From assembly GCA_007121695.1 (NCBI GenBank), contig SKKC01000242.1:1-7960 (forward strand): a stretch of 7,960 nt of DNA, read 5' to 3'. Shown here piece by piece: positions 1 through 6,342 of the stretch (positions are counted from its first letter, which is position 1; the number at the start of each line of letters is the position of its first letter). The position numbers and the translations under genes were made by a program. This DNA comes from Spirochaetales bacterium (GTDB lineage Bacteria > Spirochaetota > Spirochaetia > DSM-27196 > SKKC01). The notes beneath the pieces were generated by a model. The model ran no database searches. It worked only from the letters and a program-made list of their open reading frames with translations, and was not told where the DNA came from.

Positions 1-51
1 CATTTTCGTATGTTCACATTATCCTTTATTTAAAGTTTCTGTGCGGATTTA

Positions 52-69
52 ATGTGAATCTGTTCGTAT
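52..69. promoter_or_regulatory. candidate Rex operator (imperfect)
   Basis: The sequence ATGTGAATCTGTTCGTAT matches the Rex operator consensus TTGTGAA-N4-TTCACAA well in the left half (TGTGAA, 53-58). It matches only partly in the right half (TTCGTA at 63-68 against TTCACA, four of six). It lies just upstream of the proposed rex -35 box. Rex proteins commonly repress their own gene, so autoregulation is a reasonable inference, but the degenerate right half keeps confidence low. Confidence 0.35.
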
Positions 70-73
70 TAAG

Positions 74-103
74 TTGCCGGTTGGTGCATTACTGACGTAT
101 ACT
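74..103 (+). promoter_or_regulatory. putative sigma70-type promoter of rex
   Basis: A -35-like TTGCCG (74-79, four of six matches) is followed after 18 nt by a -10-like TATACT (98-103, five of six). Transcription would begin near 110, giving a short leader that includes the GAGGG ribosome site at 120-124. The Rex-like half-site TTCACAA (112-118) would sit at the start of the transcript, a good place for repression. No other comparably good promoter is visible before rex. Confidence 0.5.
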
Positions 104-119
104 GTCACGCATTCACAAC

Positions 120-124
120 GAGGG
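120..124 (+). promoter_or_regulatory. ribosome binding site deciding the rex start
   Basis: GAGGG lies 8 nt before the ATG at 133. It would overlap the alternative in-frame GTG at 124, so it supports the ATG as the start. Confidence 0.7.
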
Positions 125-132
125 TGCCGCAC

Positions 133-801
133 ATGTCCGACGCAATTTCTGAACACATCGTACTCCGCCTCGCCCGGTACCTGCGGGTCCTGCAGAAGCT
201 GCGGTCGCTCGGCTTCGTGAAAGTCTTTTCCAATAACCTTGGCGATGCAATTGGCGTGACACCGGCCGTGGTCAGGAAAGATTTTTCCATGATCAGCATT
301 ACCGGTAACAAGCGCGGAGGCTACACGATCGACCACCTGATTCCGGAGCTCGAGAGAATACTGGGAAAGCGTGAGCGTCAGGACGTCGTGCTGGTCGGAT
401 GCGGCAAGATCGGACGCGCACTCATCGAGTACCAGGAGTTCCAGAAAGAGGGCATACACATCTGCGCGGCATTCGATGCCGACCCGGACACGATAGGCCG
501 CCATGGAGACATTCCCGTCCTGGCAACGAGTGAGCTTCCGGGGTTCGTTGTCGAGCACGGTATACGCGTCGGTATTATCGCGGTACCGGATACAGCAGCC
601 GCGTCGGTGTTCGAGATCATGATGCAGGCGGGCATTCGCGGGTTTCTGAACTTCACGACAGTCGAGCTCAAGTGCTCGGGGAAGTGCCCCGACGACGGAT
701 GCGAAAGCGAATGCGTCGTTCATAATGTCAACATCAGCCTGGAAATAGAAAATCTGTTTTATCTCGTCAACCTGAAAAGCCGGCTCCATTCGCTCGCGTA
801 A
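133..801 (+). CDS. rex: redox-sensing transcriptional repressor Rex, with an extra four-cysteine motif
   Basis: Rex repressors bind DNA as dimers and leave it when NADH rises relative to NAD+, controlling fermentation and respiration genes. The 222-residue product has the family layout. The N-terminal winged helix (about 1-75) carries LGDAIGVTPAVVRKDF at 36-51. A Rossmann domain follows with VVLVGCGKIGRAL at 85-97 and FDADP at 114-118. GFLNFTTVELK (170-180) precedes the C-terminal helix with LEIENLFYLV. I chose ATG 133 because GAGGG (120-124) lies 8 nt upstream; an in-frame GTG at 124 overlaps that site. The odd part is residues 181-194, where Cys181, Cys185, Cys190 and Cys194 form C-x3-C-x4-C-x3-C, followed by His197. 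Typical Rex proteins have a short loop without cysteines there. The usual NVD is NVN here. The family call is firm; the role of the cysteines is unknown. Confidence 0.95.
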   Translation: MSDAISEHIVLRLARYLRVLQKLRSLGFVKVFSNNLGDAIGVTPAVVRKDFSMISITGNKRGGYTIDHLIPELERILGKRERQDVVLVGCGKIGRALIEYQEFQKEGIHICAAFDADPDTIGRHGDIPVLATSELPGFVVEHGIRVGIIAVPDTAAASVFEIMMQAGIRGFLNFTTVELKCSGKCPDDGCESECVVHNVNISLEIENLFYLVNLKSRLHSLA

Positions 802-820
802 CGGCATCGGGTCGCCGCTC

Positions 821-1507
821 ATGCTCCTGTCCATAAAACCTGCGCCATTTCACGAGGTCAACGAAGCGGAAGAGCTGCTGGCCCGAAACGAGATCGGTTT
901 CACCGCCCTGAACTCGCACCTGCTCGACATGCGAAGCAACGCAGCCCGAATTGTGCACCGCCTTGACCGGTCGTACTGGCTGGGCCGCATCGAAATGATA
1001 CTCGGCATGCAGCAGGTCCTGGCATCGCAGACCGGTACGGCGATCCGGCACTTCCGGGCGGCACGACACTTCGCGCTGGATACCCTTGAACAGCAGGAGT
1101 TCAGCGACGCGTGGCGTCTGCTGTCGGATGCGGTCGGACAGCTTCTGCTCGCCCGCGGTCCTCTGTTTCAGTTCATGTACGGCATGCGCGCGAGGGACGC
1201 GGCGCTTCGCGCGCTGGACCTGGACTTCAGCAACATACGAGCGCACATCGCGGCCGCGGGCTGGTATCTGAACGCACCGTCGTTTGCAGGCGGCGACGTC
1301 GGGTACGCTGTCGACATTCTTGAACAGGCAGGCGGCGCGGTCGATATCTCACGGCTCGAGCAGTTTCTCGTGTGCAGCCTGCTCTCGTACGCCTATTACG
1401 AGAGCGACGAATCAGACTACGCAATTGAGTTTTACACGAGGGCTGCCAATCTGTATCCGAAGAGCCTCTGGCTCAGAAACATCGGCAGAAGCATCGAGCT
1501 CGAGTAA
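821..1507 (+). CDS. TPR-like helical protein downstream of rex, distantly TatT-like
   Basis: This 228-residue protein is predicted to be soluble and almost wholly alpha-helical; I see no signal peptide, lipobox or membrane segment. The most recognisable part is YLNAPSFAGGD at 149-159 followed by AVDILEQA. This resembles the NAP..GGD segment found in TPR-type proteins, including the TatT family linked to TRAP transporters in treponemes. A closing TPR-like helix pair lies at about 185-216 (AIEFYTRAANLYPKS). No catalytic motif is visible, so it is probably a protein-protein interaction module. It starts 19 bp after the rex stop, with no clear ribosome site, so translation may be coupled to rex. 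Its stop is 6 bp from the convergent ftsK stop. The TPR-like call is likely; the specific function is unknown and TRAP genes are not present in the window. Confidence 0.75.
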   Translation: MLLSIKPAPFHEVNEAEELLARNEIGFTALNSHLLDMRSNAARIVHRLDRSYWLGRIEMILGMQQVLASQTGTAIRHFRAARHFALDTLEQQEFSDAWRLLSDAVGQLLLARGPLFQFMYGMRARDAALRALDLDFSNIRAHIAAAGWYLNAPSFAGGDVGYAVDILEQAGGAVDISRLEQFLVCSLLSYAYYESDESDYAIEFYTRAANLYPKSLWLRNIGRSIELE

Positions 1508-1513
1508 TCCCGG

Positions 1514-4048
1514 TCACACGTTCAGAAGAATCTCCCGGGGCTTGGAACCATTCTGAGGGCCAACGATGCCGACGCGCTCCATTTCCTCGACCATGCGGGC
1601 AGCACGGTTGTACCCGATCTTAAGTCTGCGCTGCAGGTAACTCGCCGAGGCCTTCCGGGACGTCTGCACGATCTGTATCGCTTTTTCCATGAGCGGATCT
1701 TCGAGTTCTTCCTGAACGAAGTCGTCCTCGTCCTCGATAAAGATTTCATCGTCGATATACTCCGGCTCGCCGAGCGTGCGGACGTGCTGAACGACACGTT
1801 CGATCTCCTCGTCGCTCAGGAAGGCCCCCTGTATACGGTTCGGAGCAGGATCCCACGCGCTGGTGATAAGCATGTCCCCGCGTCCGAGAAGTTTCTCGGC
1901 ACCCTGCCCGTCGAGTATGATGCGGCTGTCGACCTTGCTCGACACCATGAACGCGATCCGCGACGGGATGTTCGCCTTAATGAGGCCGGTTATGACGTCG
2001 GTGCTCGGGCGCTGCGTTGCAAGCACAAGGTGTATTCCGACAGCCCGACTCATGGCTGCAAGACGGGCGAGCGTCTGCTCGAGCTCCTTGCCGCTTGTCG
2101 CCATGAGGTCTGCGAACTCGTCTACGACCACGACAATGTAGGGAAGTTTTTCCGTTGCGAGTTCGCGTTGTTCAATACGTTTGTTGTAGCTCTTCAGGTC
2201 GCGAACCTGCAGTTTATCGAGCAGCTGATAGCGTCGCTCCATTTCGTACAGACACCACTGCAGCGCCTGGAAGGCCTTCTTCGGTTCGGTGATCACCGGT
2301 GTTAACAGATGCGGAATATCGTTGTAGAACTTCAGTTCGACGATCTTCGGATCAATGAGGACCATTTTCACTTCGTTGGGCGATCGCCGGTACAGGATTG
2401 AACAGATGATGGAGTTTACACAGACGCTCTTTCCGCTTCCGGTCGCCCCGGCAATCAGAAGATGCGGCGTTCGTGCCAGATCAATGATCTGCGCATCGCC
2501 AGGAATATCTTTCCCGATCGCGAGCGGAATATCCTGACTACCATCCTTGAACTCTTTCTCCTGAATAAGGTCGCCAAAGCTGACTATCGCACGGTCATGA
2601 TTCGGGACTTCGATTCCAACCGCGTGTTTCCCGGGGATGGGCGCGACGATGCGCACCGTCTGGGCAGCCAGCCGAAGCGCGATATTGTCGGCAAGGTTGA
2701 CGATCTTTGTCAGCTTGACGCCGCGCGCGGGCAGTATCTCGAACATGGTAATTACCGGACCCCGGCGAATCCCTGTAACTTCTGCCTCGATGCCGAACTC
2801 CGACAGAGTGATCCGCAGCGTCTCTGCAGCGTCGCGCGTTTTCTGGTCTATCTCCCAGTAGTTCTTGTCGGGATACTGTTCAAGCAGCCCCTCGATCGGG
2901 ACATGGTATCGCTTCGTGCGCCTTTTGCGAGCGGGCGTCCGGATAACGGGAGCTGGCGCCGGCTCAGGCTTCTGCGAGACCGCAGTCAGATCTGACGCTT
3001 CAATTTCGTCGTCAATGTCCTCGTCGCCGATATCTTCGTCGTCGTCGAACTCCTCCGACGCTTCCCAGAACTCCGGATCTGTGTCGGCTTCGGAAGAAAA
3101 GCCCATGTGAACTTCCAGATCGTCTGCTTCGGCGACCGTCTCGAGTTCGTCCATACCGTCCGCAGCGTCGAACTCGTCCGTGTTAAACTCGTCGGCGTCG
3201 TCCGCGCTGTGGAAGGAACCATTGCGATACCGCACCACCAGCTCTTTGTCGAACTCTTCATCGTCGAACTCTGCTTCATCGTCGAACTGCACGCGAGTCC
3301 GGCCTTCCGGCCAGGCGATGCCGAGCCTCGTAGACCCGAAGGATGTGTCCGCATCGGCATATTCGGGTTCCAGCGCCTCGCCCGGGTCGTCGTTCAGGTT
3401 ATCCAGGTTATCCAGGTCGTCCGGTTCACCCGGGGTCACCGACTCTTCCTCGACACCCGCTTCGTCCTCGAGCGCGGCCTCTGCACGGCGTCGGGCAGTG
3501 GGTGTCCCCGGCCCCGCGTATGCCGCTGCAGGCGCGGGAAGCGTCAGTACGGGTGCCTCAGCAGTATCCGGATTGCTCGTCTGCCGCACGAGGGTCCCGC
3601 CTTCGGAAACGGTTTTCCACAGGTGCACAAGCGCGACGACCGCTGACGCAAGCAGGACTGTAAGCAGACCGAATGCCCAGGCGCCTCTCATGCGACCGAG
3701 AACCGCAGCTATGCCTGCCGTTGCAGGACTTCCACTTACGTGAGCATCAAAAGCGAGGCGAAGCGTCAGCGCCAGGGTCACAAACGGAAGCACGCTCAGG
3801 TTCAGGCCGAAAAAGGCTATGCCCGGCGCGTCACGCCGAACCAGCCACGCGCTAAGCCCGAAATACAGCGGAATGAATATAGCCGCGGCGTGGAAACTTC
3901 TCGCCAGAAAATGCGCCGGAAACCCCAGCATCATCACGAATCCGACCGAAGTCAGCGACAACAGGGGTAACAGCGCAAAACTGAGACAGAGAACTGCGGC
4001 AATAAAGGCGAGCACATGTGATGTTGTCGTTCGTACGGATTCCTGCAC
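1514..4048 (-). CDS. ftsK: FtsK/SpoIIIE family DNA translocase
   Basis: FtsK is a septum-anchored hexameric ATPase that pumps chromosomal DNA during division and aids terminus resolution. The 844-residue product begins with a membrane domain (about 10-145, roughly four hydrophobic segments). A long, very acidic linker (about 190-353) follows, and a basic patch (ARKRRTKRYHVP, 373-384) leads into the alpha and beta motor domains. Walker A is GATGSGKS at 534-541. Walker B is VVVVDEFADLM at 639-649, with Asp643 and Glu644. LATQRPSTDVITG follows at 676-688. The C-terminal winged-helix gamma domain (about 783-844) reads guide sequences in known FtsK proteins. Length is typical of SpoIIIE-like members. 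The start is GTG, preceded by GGAGG 12 nt away and AGG 6 nt away. It lies 77 bp after the slt stop and may be read from the same transcript. All motor motifs are intact. Confidence 0.97.
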   Translation of the reverse strand: MQESVRTTTSHVLAFIAAVLCLSFALLPLLSLTSVGFVMMLGFPAHFLARSFHAAAIFIPLYFGLSAWLVRRDAPGIAFFGLNLSVLPFVTLALTLRLAFDAHVSGSPATAGIAAVLGRMRGAWAFGLLTVLLASAVVALVHLWKTVSEGGTLVRQTSNPDTAEAPVLTLPAPAAAYAGPGTPTARRRAEAALEDEAGVEEESVTPGEPDDLDNLDNLNDDPGEALEPEYADADTSFGSTRLGIAWPEGRTRVQFDDEAEFDDEEFDKELVVRYRNGSFHSADDADEFNTDEFDAADGMDELETVAEADDLEVHMGFSSEADTDPEFWEASEEFDDDEDIGDEDIDDEIEASDLTAVSQKPEPAPAPVIRTPARKRRTKRYHVPIEGLLEQYPDKNYWEIDQKTRDAAETLRITLSEFGIEAEVTGIRRGPVITMFEILPARGVKLTKIVNLADNIALRLAAQTVRIVAPIPGKHAVGIEVPNHDRAIVSFGDLIQEKEFKDGSQDIPLAIGKDIPGDAQIIDLARTPHLLIAGATGSGKSVCVNSIICSILYRRSPNEVKMVLIDPKIVELKFYNDIPHLLTPVITEPKKAFQALQWCLYEMERRYQLLDKLQVRDLKSYNKRIEQRELATEKLPYIVVVVDEFADLMATSGKELEQTLARLAAMSRAVGIHLVLATQRPSTDVITGLIKANIPSRIAFMVSSKVDSRIILDGQGAEKLLGRGDMLITSAWDPAPNRIQGAFLSDEEIERVVQHVRTLGEPEYIDDEIFIEDEDDFVQEELEDPLMEKAIQIVQTSRKASASYLQRRLKIGYNRAARMVEEMERVGIVGPQNGSKPREILLNV
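3395..3421. repeat. short 9-bp tandem repeat in the ftsK linker
   Basis: The unit CAGGTTATC occurs twice exactly (3395-3403, 3404-3412) and is followed by a degenerate copy CAGGTCGTC (3413-3421). It is in frame and encodes the repeating acidic segment DDLDNLDNLND at residues 210-220 of FtsK. In-frame units of this kind can vary in number without breaking the reading frame. Confidence 0.85.
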
Positions 4049-4125
4049 GGTAAACCTGACCCTCCCTATGGTCTGTATACACTATCGGTACACAGCGGGA
4101 GGCTGTTTAGTCACCCGTGCTCAGG
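4049..4125 (-). promoter_or_regulatory. slt-ftsK intergenic region with TGTATACA palindrome
   Basis: This 77-bp gap separates the slt stop from the ftsK GTG. It contains the ribosome site region (GGAGG at 4065-4061) and an 8-bp perfect palindrome TGTATACA at 4074-4081. On the minus strand TATACA could serve as a -10 box, but no good -35 is found about 17 nt upstream. An internal ftsK promoter is therefore possible but poorly supported, and I see no terminator hairpin followed by a T run. Confidence 0.3.
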
Positions 4126-6312
4126 TTACGGACGTCCCGTCGCAGTTTCCGGAAACAGCCAATGTATGACCCCCGTCCCGTCGCCGCGACCCGAGAGAAA
4201 CTCGTAGAACACAGCGCTGACCAGTATGTTTCGTATGTAGGAGCGGGGTTCCTGTAGCGGTACCGACTCGTGAAAAAGAATCATCGGCAGGCCCCGTCGT
4301 TCCGCGAGCCAGGTTCGCACGCGTCCCTGTCCGGCATTATACGCGATCATCGCGGGGACCCACGCGTCGAACTGCCGCATCAGATCGTTCAGATAACGGG
4401 CGCCGAAGCGGAGATTGGTGAAGGGATCGGTAAGATCGTAGTCAGTTACACGCAGACGCCCGGCGACGTCCGCGGCTGTCTGCGGCATGAGTTGCGCAAG
4501 CCCCGTCGCGCCGACCCACGATTGAATCGCCGGGTCAAAATAGCTCTCTTCCCGAACGAGCCCGTAGAAAATGTCCCTGTCGAGCGGGAACTCGTCGAGA
4601 ACCCGGTCCATTTCATCAGAAAATGCCTCCGGATAGATAATTCTCGCGAGTTCGGAATCGAGCACAGCACCTTCGATGACCGTAAGGCGGTTTGCCGTAC
4701 GGAGTGATCTGAGGTAGTCACCGCTATCGGCAAGAATGACTGCAAGCCTGCGAAGAACGGAGAGTCCGGGACGCACTCCCTCGTATCTGACCGCGTTGTA
4801 CGCGCGGTCTACAAGACCGAAGTCGAGGTAGCTCTGAACAAGAAGGTCGTCCGGCGTCGGTGTCTCCGGTTCGAACACCACGGTGTCGTCGGGCATGGCG
4901 CGCAGCGGCACCCCACGCATCGCCGCTGCAATTTTGCGGTAGTAAATACTTTCATTCTGCAGGTAGGCCGCCTCGAGTATGTACTCGCGGATGTCGGCGG
5001 ACGCGTCAGGAATCCAGTCGGGCTGAACGAATCCCGCATCGAGCGCCGAGACGAGGGCGACTCCGAACTGTGCCATACTGCGCCCCGAGGCGTACCGCCG
5101 TACCGGACCGTAGAGCGCAGCGAGCTCCGGCCAGTAGCGGTTCATGATCAGATGCGAAAGCACTCGCTCCCAGATCTCGTCGAACGGCCGCGGATCCTGA
5201 ACCATCGGCAGATATTGCGCGGCAGTGTCAATGACGCGACGGTGGTCGTAGGTAATCCTCGCGTGCAGGAGATGAAACAGCACTCTGTCCCGATCGGTAC
5301 CGGGCGCTGCGTCCTCGACCGCGCGGGCAAGCACGCGGACGGCCTCACGATTCGCGCCTTCGGCACGCCAGAGTCTGCCTGCGGCCTCGTACGCGTACGA
5401 AGCGCTCGCTCCGCTCATGGCTGCCCCGAGCGCTTCCATGACCCGGGCGCCGGCAGCGGACTCGCGGCGACGAAACCATGCCTCGCGAAGGTCGGCGAGC
5501 ACGGCCCGAGAGCGGAACGGATGCTGCTCGTCGACCGACACCTCGTGGCGGATCGACTCGTTTCCCGCGTCTACCAGAAACCCACCGGCCTGCTGCCAGT
5601 CAGCTTCCGCGACTGCTACCCTGAACGCAAGCACATCCCGCTCCAGCGCCGTGATACCACCGGCATCAGGCACGCGTCGAAGCTCATCGGCAAGCACGAT
5701 TATTCCCCGGTCGCGGGGTGCTGCGCGTAGCGCGAGGGCCACTGCCGCGCCTGCGTCTTCTTCGAGGCCGAGCACCGCGAGGGCAGCCCACGCAGACAGA
5801 TACGCCGGTTCGCCCAGATCCGCGTAGCGTGCGAGCAGGTCATCGTGACGTCCGAGGCGCCAGAGCGTTTCCATGTACTCCCGCACTATGTCTTCGTCTG
5901 CAGCGCTGTCGCTCAGCAGGTCGCCGACCGCATCAACGGCACGTCTGCGCTCGTCGGCGGTCCGGGCTCGCTGCATCATACGGATCGCCGAACGATCGCT
6001 CCATGGCTGTTCGCCAGCCTGGTGTTGCCTGGCCAGAAGCGCGAACGAAAGCTCGTGTCGCCCCAGTTCTTCAAGAATCAGGGCGGTATAGTACGCGCTG
6101 CCGGTCTCGATCCCGTAGATCTGCATGCGCTCGAGCCGGGACGGTTCGACGTCGACGTCGCGGAGGAAGTCGTACGAACCCCGGGACATGAGATCCATGG
6201 CCGATGCCGGGTCGAGCCCGAGAAGGGTGGGTTGTGTCTCGCAGGCAGATAGAAAAATCGTGACACCACACAGGACAAGCAGGTGTCCGCAGACATTCAG
6301 AAGGTTACGCAT
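4126..6312 (-). CDS. lipoprotein Slt-type lytic transglycosylase
   Basis: Lytic transglycosylases cleave the MurNAc-GlcNAc bond of peptidoglycan, leaving 1,6-anhydro ends. The 728-residue product starts with a signal peptide and lipobox LSAC, giving a lipidated Cys24, so it should be tethered to a membrane facing the periplasm. Residues of about 40-560 are long alpha-helical repeats resembling the superhelical ring of Slt70. The catalytic domain (about 575-705) has all the expected motifs: VREES with likely catalytic Glu589, GATGLAQLMPQTA at 601-613, AYNAG at 657-661, and EPRSYIRNIL at 688-697 near the end. It is somewhat longer than E. coli Slt70, which is soluble rather than lipidated. The gene lies 30 bp after the Hsp70-SBD-like gene and has only a weak ribosome site, so coupling to that gene is likely. 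The enzyme class is firm; the exact symbol is left open. Confidence 0.93.
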   Translation of the reverse strand: MRNLLNVCGHLLVLCGVTIFLSACETQPTLLGLDPASAMDLMSRGSYDFLRDVDVEPSRLERMQIYGIETGSAYYTALILEELGRHELSFALLARQHQAGEQPWSDRSAIRMMQRARTADERRRAVDAVGDLLSDSAADEDIVREYMETLWRLGRHDDLLARYADLGEPAYLSAWAALAVLGLEEDAGAAVALALRAAPRDRGIIVLADELRRVPDAGGITALERDVLAFRVAVAEADWQQAGGFLVDAGNESIRHEVSVDEQHPFRSRAVLADLREAWFRRRESAAGARVMEALGAAMSGASASYAYEAAGRLWRAEGANREAVRVLARAVEDAAPGTDRDRVLFHLLHARITYDHRRVIDTAAQYLPMVQDPRPFDEIWERVLSHLIMNRYWPELAALYGPVRRYASGRSMAQFGVALVSALDAGFVQPDWIPDASADIREYILEAAYLQNESIYYRKIAAAMRGVPLRAMPDDTVVFEPETPTPDDLLVQSYLDFGLVDRAYNAVRYEGVRPGLSVLRRLAVILADSGDYLRSLRTANRLTVIEGAVLDSELARIIYPEAFSDEMDRVLDEFPLDRDIFYGLVREESYFDPAIQSWVGATGLAQLMPQTAADVAGRLRVTDYDLTDPFTNLRFGARYLNDLMRQFDAWVPAMIAYNAGQGRVRTWLAERRGLPMILFHESVPLQEPRSYIRNILVSAVFYEFLSGRGDGTGVIHWLFPETATGRP

Positions 6313-6342
6313 AGATGCTCAACGCGAGGATGGTGAGTGTAT

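Larger units (their letters stand above)
1..132. promoter_or_regulatory. AT-rich upstream region of rex with repeated TGTGAA/TTCACA half-sites
   Basis: This stretch contains no convincing gene. Its first 70 bases are clearly richer in A and T than the rest of the window. It holds TTCACATT at 13-20 and its exact reverse complement AATGTGAA at 51-58, a perfect 8-bp inverted pair 30 bp apart. It also holds the direct repeat TTCGTAT at 5-11 and 63-69, and a third half-site TTCACAA at 112-118. The known Rex operator is roughly TTGTGAA-N4-TTCACAA, so these are candidate Rex half-sites. On the minus strand, TTCACA (58-53) followed 18 nt later by TTTAAA is a weak possible promoter for a divergent gene beyond the left edge; I cannot confirm such a gene. 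Confidence 0.5.

Noticed and set aside
1..3. Possible ATG on the minus strand at the extreme left edge
   Set aside because: There is no ribosome site before it on the minus strand and the rest of the frame is outside the window, so a gene cannot be supported.
49..834. A 261-codon open frame on the minus strand across rex
   Set aside because: It lies entirely antisense to a clear Rex gene, shows no recognisable domain, and has the biased composition expected of a shadow frame in GC-rich DNA.
1495..1504. Palindrome TCGAGCTCGA near the convergent stops as a terminator
   Set aside because: The stem has no loop and no T run follows on either strand, so it does not look like an intrinsic terminator.
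3107..3743. Two long + strand open frames (179 and 187 codons) opposite the ftsK linker
   Set aside because: They arise from the repetitive Asp/Glu codons of the linker read on the other strand, giving Ser- or Val-rich low-complexity proteins with no domains.
5152..6252. Several + strand open frames opposite slt (up to 192 codons)
   Set aside because: They are antisense to a complete, motif-bearing transglycosylase and their sequences look random, rich in Arg and Pro.
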